This document shows positions 1 to 6,882 of a stretch of DNA of 32,390 nt, in pieces. The first letter of the stretch is position 1, and every line of letters starts with the position of its first letter. The position numbers and the translations under genes were made by a program. The DNA is from VRUE01 sp033856195 (GTDB lineage Bacteria > Actinomycetota > Thermoleophilia > Solirubrobacterales > 70-9), in NCBI GenBank assembly GCA_033856195.1, contig JAWVFL010000072.1, positions 1-32,390 of the forward strand, given 5' to 3'. The notes under the pieces are model-generated. The model worked only from the letters and a program-made list of their open reading frames with translations. It was not told where the DNA came from and made no database searches.

Positions 1-140
1 TCTCCTACTTCAACGCCGGCTGCCCGGCTCCCGAGGGCTCCAGGCGCACGGTCTTCCCCCTGGCGCTGGCGAGCTTCGACTTTGCCGATGGGGCTTCGAT
101 CTCGGCTCGGGTTGAAAAGGCATGCGCAGTTAAGGAATGA
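1..140 (+). CDS. C-terminal end of a truncated secreted or surface protein
   Basis: The frame starting at base 3 is open from the window edge and ends in TGA at 138-140, giving about 45 residues beginning SYFNAGCPAPEG and ending ACAVKE. The 'NAxCPAP' stretch followed by a short beta-rich run and a final Cys resembles the C-terminus of extracellular Thermoleophilia proteins that I know only as hypothetical. The two Cys could form a disulfide. The 5' end lies outside the window, so no domain can be named. Codon use (G/C at third positions) fits a real gene. It runs in the same direction as the following exported protein, with a 46-bp gap. Confidence 0.55.
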   Translation, partial: SYFNAGCPAPEGSRRTVFPLALASFDFADGASISARVEKACAVKE

Positions 141-186
141 TTGACAGGCAGCACCAAGGCAAAGTCAGGGGACCGAGGCAAAGGGG

Positions 187-1287
187 ATGGAGATGCGCGA
201 GGCAGGAATCGGGCGAGTAAAAACGTTTGGGATCGCTGTTGGGCTGGTTGCCTTTCTGCTGTCGGCGCCCGTGGCGCAAGCCACCTATGACCCGATCGAG
301 TCGGGGACGACCAAGCTCCGCCTCGACAAGGGCTTCCTCGCCTCGCTGAAGAAGGTGGGCGTGCAGGTCACGGCCAAGTCCTCGGCCAAGCGCAAGGGCT
401 CCGTCCTGATCCTGCCGATTGTCGGCGGCAAGTCCGATCCGACCATCAAAAAGGCGGAAATCGAACAGGAAGGGACGATTGTCTTCCAGGCCGGCAACCG
501 CAAGGTCCCGCTACGAAGCATCGAGCTGAAGGCGAAGCACACGCCGCTCTTCGCCAAAGTCGGCGGCAGCCAGCTGAAGGTGGCGAGCTCGAAGACCACC
601 AAGGTCGCGAGGGCGGGCTTTGCCACCTCCTTCAGCGCCAAGGGCCTCGAGTTGACCCAGAAGGTCGCCACCCGCCTCAACAAGAAGCTGCGCACCAAAG
701 ACTTCTTCAAGGAAGGCCAGCTGATCGGCACGATCCAAAGCGAAGCGCAGCCGCAGCGGGTGACGATCCTGCCCCAGGGCCAGGCCACGATCACCCCAGA
801 CGCGGCGATCCTCGCCAAGTTCAAATCGCTCTTCGTCTCGCTCAACCCGATCTCCCCGGCGGAACTTTCGCCGGGTCCCGTGCTTCGCTTCCCGATCGCG
901 CTCGGCGGCCAGATCGCTCCCGACGCCTCCGAAGGCACCCTGCGCCTTGGCGGCGCGATCGAACTGCTGCAGCTGGGGGCGGGACAGGTCTTCCAAAAGG
1001 AATACTGGCTCGACCTGGCCGGCAAGGACACGAGCTCCGAAGTCGACGTCGAGCCCACGCCGGCCTTCCCCGGCAAGCTTGGGCGGATCGGCACCTACGC
1101 GATCGGCATGACCGGCGCCGCGGTCGCCTCGGACCCGAAGAGCCGTGCGATCTCGGTCTCGGGCGCGCTCCTCACCCTCGACGCCCAGACCGCGCAGACG
1201 TTCAACGACGCCTTCGCGGCAGGCAAACCGACGTTCGCGACGGGCGAAGTGTTCGGGACGGCGAGCTTCGGGGCGGTGGCGCAGTAG
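187..1287 (+). CDS. Secreted HtaA-like repeat protein
   Basis: A 366-residue exported protein. Residues 1-32 form a signal peptide: a charged start, the hydrophobic run FGIAVGLVAFLLSA, and a likely signal peptidase I site after AQA. The mature part looks like two beta-rich repeats of about 150-160 residues. Each starts with a 'T.L.LDKGF..SLKKVGV'-type segment and includes 'ILPIVGG' or 'FPIALGG' blocks. This matches the HtaA-like proteins common in actinobacteria; corynebacterial HtaA binds haem. I see no certain haem ligand here, so haem binding is only a family-level suggestion. There is no LPXTG or C-terminal membrane anchor, so the protein is probably released or periplasmic. ATG 187 has GAGG at 175-178; ATG 193, with GGGG at 183-186, is an equally good start. 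It converges on the TetR gene with only 3 bp between the stop codons. Confidence 0.6.
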   Translation: MEMREAGIGRVKTFGIAVGLVAFLLSAPVAQATYDPIESGTTKLRLDKGFLASLKKVGVQVTAKSSAKRKGSVLILPIVGGKSDPTIKKAEIEQEGTIVFQAGNRKVPLRSIELKAKHTPLFAKVGGSQLKVASSKTTKVARAGFATSFSAKGLELTQKVATRLNKKLRTKDFFKEGQLIGTIQSEAQPQRVTILPQGQATITPDAAILAKFKSLFVSLNPISPAELSPGPVLRFPIALGGQIAPDASEGTLRLGGAIELLQLGAGQVFQKEYWLDLAGKDTSSEVDVEPTPAFPGKLGRIGTYAIGMTGAAVASDPKSRAISVSGALLTLDAQTAQTFNDAFAAGKPTFATGEVFGTASFGAVAQ

Positions 1288-1290
1288 GGC

Positions 1291-2049
1291 TCAGCCAACC
1301 GACAGCGCCAGCTCCTCGCTCGCGACCTCGTGCCCCTCGTAGGGCAGCACCGCGAAGTACATCAGCGACGGCAGCAGGGAGCTGAGGTCGTCGGCTTCGC
1401 CGCGGTTGAGGCGGGAGTAGAGGAGGGCCTCGATGCCGCCGACTATGCCCGCGGCGGCGATCGCCGAGGGGGCGGCCTCGCCGGCGGGCGACTCGGCGCG
1501 GACCTGGGTGTCGAGGCAGGAGGCGAAGTGGTCGAGCAGCTCGTCGCGGCGGGAGAGGGCCTCCGGGCAGGCGGCGCGAGCGTCGACGATCAGCGACATC
1601 GCCGCGTCGGGCTCTTCGGCGACGAAACGGAGCAGCTCCTCGAGGCTGAGGCGAAGTCGCTCACGCCATCCTTCGCCATCCTCCGCGGCGGTCTCGAGCC
1701 GCTTGCGCAGGCGGGCCGCGGCGTTGTCGAAGGCCGCCAGAAAGCAGTCTTCCTTGTTCTCGAAGTGTTCGTAGAAGGTGGGACGGGAGACGCCGGCACG
1801 CTCGAGCACCTCCTGGACGCTCACCTCGCGGTAGCCGAGCTGCGCGGTCGCCCGCAGCATGGCCGCCAGCAGGCGCTCGCGCTGCACGGCGCTGACAAGG
1901 TCAGAGGGAAGGGAGCGGATGCCGGACGGGAACTGGCCTTCTCCGCCGGAGAGCAGCTCAGCGGCAGCACTGACGTCCGCCGGCGACCAGCTGTCGCCGA
2001 GCGCTGCGAGCAGCATCTCTTGACTCAATTCAACCCTGTCTGGCGGCAT
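1291..2049 (-). CDS. TetR/AcrR-family transcriptional regulator (1 of 3)
   Basis: A one-component repressor-type regulator. The N-terminal helix-turn-helix is clear: 'QRERLLAAMLRATAQLGY' followed by the recognition region 'VQEVLERAGVSRPTFYEHF' and 'NKEDCFLAAFD', the standard TetR pattern. About 45 residues precede the HTH, a longer lead than usual. The C-terminal half is helical ligand-binding and dimerisation sequence of unknown specificity. The frame is open back to a TTG at 2061, but that codon lies inside the palindromic operator, so I use ATG 2049. The gene diverges from a second TetR gene, and the intergenic operator suggests autoregulation or shared regulation. The target genes are unknown. 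Confidence 0.85.
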   Translation of the reverse strand: MPPDRVELSQEMLLAALGDSWSPADVSAAAELLSGGEGQFPSGIRSLPSDLVSAVQRERLLAAMLRATAQLGYREVSVQEVLERAGVSRPTFYEHFENKEDCFLAAFDNAAARLRKRLETAAEDGEGWRERLRLSLEELLRFVAEEPDAAMSLIVDARAACPEALSRRDELLDHFASCLDTQVRAESPAGEAAPSAIAAAGIVGGIEALLYSRLNRGEADDLSSLLPSLMYFAVLPYEGHEVASEELALSVG

Positions 2050-2052
2050 AGA

Positions 2053-2088
2053 GAAACCCAATCGTTTCTGTTATAAACCCATTGGGTT
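2053..2088. promoter_or_regulatory. Palindromic operator between divergent tetR genes
   Basis: Two overlapping symmetric elements lie between the divergent regulators. AACCCATTGGGTT at 2076-2088 is a perfect odd-centred palindrome. GAAAC-N6-GTTTC at 2053-2068 is a second inverted repeat. In addition AACCCAAT (2055-2062) pairs with ATTGGGTT (2081-2088). TATAA-like sequence at 2071-2076 could serve as a -10 element in either direction. The layout fits a TetR-family operator overlapping the promoter. Which regulator binds is not known. Confidence 0.5.
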
Positions 2089-2155
2089 CTCCCACGGTAC
2101 CATTTGAGTCGCTGTCGTGCAAGGAAAACCGCTGTTCCCTAGGTATCCTTGACCG

Positions 2156-2824
2156 ATGCCGCCGCGCGCACAGGCGAGGTCCGGAGCCAAAACCGGCTCC
2201 GTACCGGTTCGGCCCGCGCTGTCGCGCGAGTTCATCGCCGTTCACAAGCGCCGCCGCATCATGGACGCGATCGCCGAGCTGACCGCGGAGCAAGGGTACG
2301 ACGCGACCAAAATCGGCGACATCGTGCGGCGCGCCGGCGTCGCCCGCAAGACGCTCTACGACAACTTCGAGGGCAAGGAGGAAGTCTTCCTGGCCGCTTT
2401 CGACGCCGCGGTCGACGAGGCGATGCAGCGGATCGAAGCCGACTGCGCCGAGGTCGAGGGGGGCTGGGAGGAGCGCGTCCAGGCCGGCCTCGCCTCCTTC
2501 CTCCGCTACGTCGCGGAGAATCCGGCGCTGGCCCGCATGTGCATGATCGAGGCGCTCTCGGCCACGCCGGCGGCGACCCAGCGCTACGAGGACGCCATGC
2601 AGCGCTTCGTCGAGCTGACCAAGCGCACCGTCCCCCACGACGACAAACTTCCTGAGACGATCGAAGAGACGCTGGTGGGCGGCGTCGCCTGGATCGTCTA
2701 CCAGCAGATTCGCCGCGACGAAGCGAAGCAGGCCGAGGACCTGCTGCCCGAACTCTCCGAATTCATCTTGGCGCCGTTCCACGACGCGGCCGCGACGAAG
2801 AAGAAGAGGCGAGCAAACGCCTAG
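2156..2824 (+). CDS. TetR/AcrR-family transcriptional regulator (2 of 3)
   Basis: A 222-residue TetR-type regulator. The basic N-terminal tail (about 28 residues) precedes the HTH: 'HKRRRIMDAIAELTAEQGY' then 'IGDIVRRAGVARKTLYDNF' and 'GKEEVFLAAFDAAVDEAM'. The remaining helices form the effector and dimer domain, with the segment 'MIEALSATPAATQRYEDAM' that resembles the corresponding segment of the next regulator. The C-terminus ends in a Lys/Arg-rich stretch (TKKKRRANA). It is transcribed away from the first TetR gene and lies 30 bp ahead of the third, so genes 2 and 3 probably share a transcript. Ligand and targets cannot be read from the sequence. Confidence 0.85.
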   Translation: MPPRAQARSGAKTGSVPVRPALSREFIAVHKRRRIMDAIAELTAEQGYDATKIGDIVRRAGVARKTLYDNFEGKEEVFLAAFDAAVDEAMQRIEADCAEVEGGWEERVQAGLASFLRYVAENPALARMCMIEALSATPAATQRYEDAMQRFVELTKRTVPHDDKLPETIEETLVGGVAWIVYQQIRRDEAKQAEDLLPELSEFILAPFHDAAATKKKRRANA

Positions 2825-2854
2825 ATCCGCACGCGCTGGCAGACTCCAGCGCCA

Positions 2855-3493
2855 GTGGAACGACTGCCCCGCGGCCGCCACGGCCTTCCCCGCGAGTTCG
2901 TCGCGCAGAACCAGCGCGAGCGGCTGCTGGCCGCCCTCGCCGAGTGCCTCGAGGAAAAAGGCTACGACCGCACCACGGTCTCCGCCGTCGGCAAACGCGC
3001 CGGTGTCTCGAAGAGCGACTTCTACAAGCAGTTCGAGAGCAAGGACGCCTGCTTCGTCGCGGCCTACGACGACGCCGTCGAGCGCATACGAGAGGGCGTG
3101 CTCGCCGCTTGCGCCGAGCGCAAGGACTGGGCGACCGGCGTGCTCGCGGCGCTTGACTCGCTGCTCGAGCTGCTCGCCGCCGAGCCGGCGCAGACGCAGC
3201 TGGTCCTGGTCGAGGGACTGCGCGCGGGACGGGGGGTCTACGACCGCTACCAGGTGGCGCTGCAGAGCTTCGTCCCCTATCTGCGCGATGGCGCGCCGGC
3301 TCCGGCGGGGGGTGAGCGGCCGCCGGCAGCGACCGACGAGGCGGTCGTCGGCGGCATCGCCTCGCTGCTCGCGCGCCGCGTGCTCGCCGGCGAGACCAAG
3401 AAGCTGCCCGTCTTACTGCCGGAGATTGCGGAGTTTGCGCTCACCCCCTACGTCGGCACTGCCGAGGCGCGCCGCATAATCTCGGAGCGATGA
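2855..3493 (+). CDS. TetR/AcrR-family transcriptional regulator (3 of 3)
   Basis: A 212-residue TetR-type regulator with a GTG start. The HTH is 'QNQRERLLAALAECLEEKGY' followed by 'VSAVGKRAGVSKSDFYKQF' and 'SKDACFVAAYDDAVERI'. The C-terminal domain repeats the 'VLVEGLRAGRGVYDRYQVALQ' segment type seen in gene 2, so the regulators look like products of local duplication. Its stop codon overlaps the ATG of the dCTP deaminase gene (ATGA at 3490-3493), which indicates translational coupling. A link between this regulator and nucleotide metabolism is inferred from that overlap alone. Confidence 0.82.
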   Translation: MERLPRGRHGLPREFVAQNQRERLLAALAECLEEKGYDRTTVSAVGKRAGVSKSDFYKQFESKDACFVAAYDDAVERIREGVLAACAERKDWATGVLAALDSLLELLAAEPAQTQLVLVEGLRAGRGVYDRYQVALQSFVPYLRDGAPAPAGGERPPAATDEAVVGGIASLLARRVLAGETKKLPVLLPEIAEFALTPYVGTAEARRIISER

Positions 3494-4698
3494 GCGAGGC
3501 GGCGGCAGCGGCGGCGAGCACGCCCGGCGGGAGTGGCGCCGCGGCTCCCGACGGCGTGCTGCCCTCGCAGGCGCTGAGCGAGGCGATCGCCGCCGATTGG
3601 GTCAGCTCCGGCGACTACCGGATCCGCCCCGAGGCGATCCAGCCGGCCAGCATCGACCTGCGGCTCGGCGACCACGCCTGGGCTCTGCGCTGCTCCTTCC
3701 TGCCCGACGTCGACTCGACCGTCGAGGAGAAGATCGAGGGGCTCGCCTTCCAGCGCATCGACCTGCGCGACGGTGCCGTGCTCGAGCGCGACCGTCCCTA
3801 TCTGGTGCCGCTGATCGAGGAGCTGGCGCTGCCCGAGGACATGCGCGCCAAGGCCAACCCGAAGAGCTCGACCGGGCGGCTCGACGTCTTCACCCGCGTC
3901 CTCACCGACCGCCACCACCGCTTCGACGAGATCCGCCCCGGCTACCGCGGCAAGCTCTACCTCGAGATCGTGCCGCGCTCCTTCGCGATCCAGGTCAAGA
4001 CAGGGCTCTCGCTCAACCAGCTGCGCCTCGCGCGCGGCGACGTGCGGCTCAGCGACCGGGAGATCCGCGCCCTGCAGGACGAGTTCCCGCTGCTCTACCT
4101 CGACTCCCACGCCCTGCGCGAGTCCGAGCTGGCGCTGGCCGACGGCCTCTTCCTCAGCGTCGATCTCTCCGGGCCGAGCGACCGCATCGTCGGCTACCGG
4201 GCGAAGAAGAACAGCCTGCCGATCGACCTCTCGCGGATCCGCGCCTACCGCTGGACCGACTACTGGGACCCGGTCTTCCCCGAGGCCGGCAGCAAGATCG
4301 TGCTCGAGCCGGAGATCTTCTACCTGCTGCTCTCGGCCGAGGGCGTCTGCATTCCGCCCCAGATAGCCGCCGAGATGATGGCCTACGACCCGACCGCGGG
4401 CGAGCTGCGCACCCACTACGCCGGCTTCTTCGATCCCGGCTTCGGCTACGACCCGGCCGGCGACCGCCACGGCAGCCGCGCCGCGCTCGAGGTGCGCGCC
4501 CGCGACGTCTCCTTCATGGTCGAGCACCGCCAGCCCGTCTGCAAGCTGGCCCTGGAGCGGACCAGCGCACCGGCGGAGCGGCTCTACGGGCAGGACCTGG
4601 GCTCCAACTACCAGGGGCAGGTGACGATGCTTTCCAAGCACTTCGAGGAGCAGGTGGTGGGGGGAGGGGCGGTGACCCGTCCCGAAACGCGCGGCTGA
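3490..4698 (+). CDS. dcd: Long-form 2'-deoxycytidine 5'-triphosphate deaminase
   Basis: Predicted to deaminate dCTP to dUTP in the pyrimidine deoxynucleotide pathway; cytoplasmic. At 402 residues it is about twice the size of E. coli Dcd (about 190) and matches the two-domain family best known from alphaproteobacteria. The N-terminal dUTPase/DCD-fold domain contains 'QPASIDLRLGDHAW' near residue 55, 'KSSTGRLDVFTRV' near 125-137 (the SSxGR motif of dCTP deaminases) and 'GYRGKLYLEIV', carrying the expected catalytic Glu, near 150-160. A second, related half follows from about residue 200. The first 25 residues are low-complexity Ala/Gly. The last dozen residues (GGGAVTRPETRG) are encoded by the left arm of a long hairpin whose loop supplies the TGA stop, so the native C-terminus probably ended near 'SKHFEEQ'. 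Confidence 0.85.
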   Translation: MSEAAAAAASTPGGSGAAAPDGVLPSQALSEAIAADWVSSGDYRIRPEAIQPASIDLRLGDHAWALRCSFLPDVDSTVEEKIEGLAFQRIDLRDGAVLERDRPYLVPLIEELALPEDMRAKANPKSSTGRLDVFTRVLTDRHHRFDEIRPGYRGKLYLEIVPRSFAIQVKTGLSLNQLRLARGDVRLSDREIRALQDEFPLLYLDSHALRESELALADGLFLSVDLSGPSDRIVGYRAKKNSLPIDLSRIRAYRWTDYWDPVFPEAGSKIVLEPEIFYLLLSAEGVCIPPQIAAEMMAYDPTAGELRTHYAGFFDPGFGYDPAGDRHGSRAALEVRARDVSFMVEHRQPVCKLALERTSAPAERLYGQDLGSNYQGQVTMLSKHFEEQVVGGGAVTRPETRG

Positions 4699-4738
4699 CG
4701 CCGCGCTGAGTGTTTCGGGACGGGTCACCGCCCCTCCC
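4662..4738. repeat. Long two-tier inverted repeat at the dcd 3' end
   Basis: The outer arms are perfect 27-bp complements (4662-4688 with 4712-4738). Inside them is a second perfect 7-bp stem (GCGCGGC 4689-4695 with GCCGCGC 4700-4706) closed by the tetraloop TGAC, with a 5-nt bulge at 4707-4711. The dcd stop codon is the TGA of the loop. There is no U-tract, so this is not a classic intrinsic terminator. Two other structures with the same plan but different sequence occur at 6261-6352 and 17451-17572. Confidence 0.85.
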
Positions 4739-4767
4739 GAGCCCCAGCGCTGTCTAGGATTTGGGAC

Positions 4768-5232
4768 GTGGCTGAGCGGACGTGGCAGGTCTATCTCTCC
4801 GGGGAGATTCACTCGGACTGGCGGGAGCGGATTGAGGCGGGCGTGCGCGAGGCCGGGCTACCGGTGGAGCTGTTGGCGCCTGTCACCGATCATGCCGCCT
4901 CCGACGAGGCCGGGACCGGGACGCTTGGTGAGGAGGGCACGCCGTTCTGGCGCGATCACATGGGCGCCGGCGTCAACGCGATTCGCACCCAGACGCTGAT
5001 TCGGGACGCCGACATCGTGGTCGTCCGTTTCGGCGACAAATACCGCCAGTGGAACGCGGCATTCGATGCTGGCTTCGCCGCTGCGCTGAGCAAGCCGATC
5101 GTCACCTTGCACGACACCGAGCTAGACCACGCTCTCAAGGAGGTCGACCGCGCCGCGCAGGCGACCGCTCGCACGGCCGAGCAGGTCGTCGACGTCCTTC
5201 GCTACGTGATCAGCGGCAAGCTGCCCAGCTAG
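4768..5232 (+). CDS. YtoQ-family protein (nucleoside deoxyribosyltransferase-like fold)
   Basis: A 154-residue cytoplasmic protein starting at GTG 4768 with AGGA at 4756-4759 eight bases upstream. It begins 'WQVYLSGEIHSDWRERIE' and has a central 'IRDADIVVVRFGDKYRQWNAAFDAG' region (written here as family hallmarks), typical of the YtoQ family. That family is structurally related to nucleoside 2-deoxyribosyltransferases: the D-x-V-V-V-R-F and N-A-A-F-D-A-G elements correspond to the nucleotide-binding core. No reaction has been established for the family to my knowledge. Its position behind dcd fits a nucleotide-metabolism or salvage role, but the two genes are separated by the hairpin and need not be cotranscribed. 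Confidence 0.75.
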   Translation: MAERTWQVYLSGEIHSDWRERIEAGVREAGLPVELLAPVTDHAASDEAGTGTLGEEGTPFWRDHMGAGVNAIRTQTLIRDADIVVVRFGDKYRQWNAAFDAGFAAALSKPIVTLHDTELDHALKEVDRAAQATARTAEQVVDVLRYVISGKLPS

Positions 5233-5302
5233 CCCCTCCGCTGTTCCTTTCCGCCGAGCAGTCGTGAAAAAGCACAGCAGAGCGGTCTGTCTTGTCGGTG
5301 TG

Positions 5303-5316
5303 CGAACGTATGTTCG
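5303..5316. promoter_or_regulatory. LexA binding site (SOS box)
   Basis: CGAACGTATGTTCG is a perfect match to the Gram-positive/actinobacterial LexA consensus CGAACRNRYGTTCG, with 5-bp arms and a 4-bp centre. It ends one base before the ATG at 5318 of the radical SAM gene, where bound LexA would block transcription or initiation. This is a direct sequence match; regulation is inferred. Confidence 0.8.
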
Positions 5317-5317
5317 T

Positions 5318-6370
5318 ATGCGATGGGACGAACAGCGAGTCGAGAACGATCTGCGCCTCCCGGGTATCGGCGCCGGCACCGTCGTGCGGACCTTCGACGC
5401 GCCCGAGGCAATGGGGATCAACTTCCACGAGGTCCGCGCCCGCTCGGCGCTGAACCGCGTGCCCGGGGGCCGCTACGGCTTCAACTGGACGATCAACCCT
5501 TTTCGAGGATGCAGTCACGCCTGCACCTACTGCTTCGCCAGGCGAACCCATGTCTTTCTCGACATGAACGCGGGCCGGGACTTCGAGCGCGAGATCGTGG
5601 TCAAGGTGAACGTGCCAGAGCTACTGCGGATCGAGCTTGGGCGGGACAGCTGGAAGCGGGAACTGGTGGCGCTGGGGACCAACACCGATCCTTATCAGTG
5701 GGTAGAGAGTCGCTATCGGATGATGCCGGCAATCCTGGCGGCGCTCGAGCAGGCGAGCACGCCGGTCTCGGTCCTGACCAAGTCGCCGCTGGTGATGCGC
5801 GACGTCGAGATCTTCGAACGCATGGCGAAGAAGCTGCCTGTTTCGGTCAATCTTTCGGTGCCGACTCTTGACGAGGAGGCCTGGCGGGCAACCGAGCCGC
5901 ACACACCGAGTCCCTCAGCCCGCCTCGACGCCGTCGCCGAGCTTCGCCGCCGCGGCATCGACTCCGGCGTCCTGATCGCCCCGCTGATGCCCGGCATCAA
6001 CGACTCTCCCGAGCAGGTGCAACCGATAGTCGATCGCGCCAGGGAGGCCGGCGCGAGCTTCCTCGGCGGTGTCGCCCTACACCTTCGCGACGAGGTCAAG
6101 GACGTCTTCTTCGCCTGGCTAGAGGCCAAGCGCCCAGACCTTCTCCCTCGCTACGAGACGCTCTACCGCGGCCGCTCCTATATGCAGCCCTCGGATCGAG
6201 CAAAGCTCACCCGTCGAGTCCGCGGCTGGGGCCGAACCAGTCGAAGCAGCGGCCGCGCCAAGGCGGGACGGCAGCCCTCTCAACTGGCGGATACTCAAAG
6301 TCGCCGCCCCACCGGCGGCGACTTGTCAGGTGAGAGGGCTGCCGTCCCGCCTCACCCCCGCCTTTTCTGA
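5318..6370 (+). CDS. Rv2578c-family radical SAM protein
   Basis: A radical S-adenosylmethionine enzyme of the Rv2578c family, distantly related to spore photoproduct lyase-type enzymes. The [4Fe-4S] motif CxxxCxxC is seen in 'FRGCSHACTYCFAR' near residues 68-80. It is followed by 'LGTNTDPYQWVE', 'SVLTKSPLVMRD' and 'IAPLMPGIND', all typical of the family's TIM-barrel. The frame is open from 5264, but ATG 5318 gives the family's usual 'MRW' N-terminus and puts the SOS box directly upstream. Substrate is unknown; control by LexA would imply a DNA-damage role. Residues from about 315 to the end are encoded by a long hairpin (6261-6352) and are probably not part of the ancestral domain. Total 350 residues, close to the family's usual length. 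Confidence 0.85.
   Translation: MRWDEQRVENDLRLPGIGAGTVVRTFDAPEAMGINFHEVRARSALNRVPGGRYGFNWTINPFRGCSHACTYCFARRTHVFLDMNAGRDFEREIVVKVNVPELLRIELGRDSWKRELVALGTNTDPYQWVESRYRMMPAILAALEQASTPVSVLTKSPLVMRDVEIFERMAKKLPVSVNLSVPTLDEEAWRATEPHTPSPSARLDAVAELRRRGIDSGVLIAPLMPGINDSPEQVQPIVDRAREAGASFLGGVALHLRDEVKDVFFAWLEAKRPDLLPRYETLYRGRSYMQPSDRAKLTRRVRGWGRTSRSSGRAKAGRQPSQLADTQSRRPTGGDLSGERAAVPPHPRLF
6261..6352. repeat. Long two-tier inverted repeat at the radical SAM 3' end
   Basis: Outer arms 6261-6282 and 6331-6352 are perfect 22-bp complements (left arm begins AGGCGGGACGGCAGCCC). Inner arms AAGTCGCCGCC (6298-6308) and GGCGGCGACTT (6314-6324) are perfect 11-bp complements around a CCACC loop. Asymmetric internal bulges separate the two tiers (15 nt on the left, 6 nt on the right). 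The radical SAM reading frame passes through the whole element and stops at 6368-6370. Confidence 0.85.
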
Positions 6371-6422
6371 GCCTCCCGCCCGCGTTCCGGCGCATTCTGC
6401 GCACCACGCGCGTGGCAGATCC

Positions 6423-6671
6423 GTGCAGGCTTCGCCTGTGCTGCCTTACCTGTTCGCGAGCGCTGGGCCTCTGACAGGGATATTCGAGGAAATTGCGACC
6501 TCGATTGGCTCGGGCCTCGTGGTCGGCAGTTTCGCCGTGGGTCTCGGAAGCTTCATCTGGACCGGCTCGCGGAGGCGCTCAGAAGGGTTGGCGCTGATTG
6601 GCGGCTATGTGGGTGGCCTGGCTGCGACGGCCTCGTTGGCAATTGATACATTGGCGAAACGTTTTGTCTGA
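6423..6671 (+). CDS. Small two-helix membrane protein, unknown
   Basis: Not recognised. The frame from GTG 6423 gives about 82 residues with two hydrophobic segments: 'IGSGLVVGSFAVGLGSFIW' and 'LALIGGYVGGLAATASLAI'. They are separated by a basic loop (TGSRRRSEG). The open frame reaches back to an ATG at 6330, but that codon lies inside the upstream hairpin and would add an Arg/Pro-rich tail of no obvious value, so I prefer 6423 (GTG 6438 is also possible). The gene end overlaps the next small membrane gene by 8 bp. The stretch from about 6640 is visibly richer in A/T than its neighbours, suggesting a different origin. Confidence 0.45.
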   Translation: MQASPVLPYLFASAGPLTGIFEEIATSIGSGLVVGSFAVGLGSFIWTGSRRRSEGLALIGGYVGGLAATASLAIDTLAKRFV

Positions 6672-6882
6672 TAAAGAACTAAGAAGGCTCTTTCGAAACG
6701 CGAACATTGGTCTCGCCATCGGTGTCGCTGTTCTAGTCGTGGGCTTTTATCCTGCTCGACACAGCGAAGTAGCTACCACCGTGTTGGGCCTAGCGATGTT
6801 CGCCATCAGCATGGGTGTCTTCTTTGTGCTGAGCGTGCGCGACGAACGAGCTCGTCGCAAAGGCAATCCTCACTCGTCCTAG
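6664..6882 (+). CDS. Small membrane protein, unknown
   Basis: Not recognised. Starting at TTG 6664 it is 72 residues: a short basic/acidic head (SDKELRRLFRNAN), two hydrophobic helices ('IGLAIGVAVLVVGFY' and 'TTVLGLAMFAISMGVFFVLS'), and a basic cytoplasmic tail (RDERARRKG). Its first codons overlap the end of the preceding two-helix protein, so the two may be partners in one membrane complex. Its TAG stop (6880-6882) interlocks with the stop codon of the convergent DNA ligase gene in the sequence CTAG. The TTG start is a guess based on that overlap. Confidence 0.45.
   Translation: MSDKELRRLFRNANIGLAIGVAVLVVGFYPARHSEVATTVLGLAMFAISMGVFFVLSVRDERARRKGNPHSS

Noticed and set aside
142..147. TTGACA at 142-147 as a promoter for the HtaA-like gene
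   Set aside because: No -10-like sequence is found at 16-18 bp spacing, so the match is too weak to list.
3448..4812. 454-codon minus-strand open frame
   Set aside because: Antisense shadow of the dCTP deaminase gene, with the usual Leu/Val/Glu/Arg bias of such shadows.
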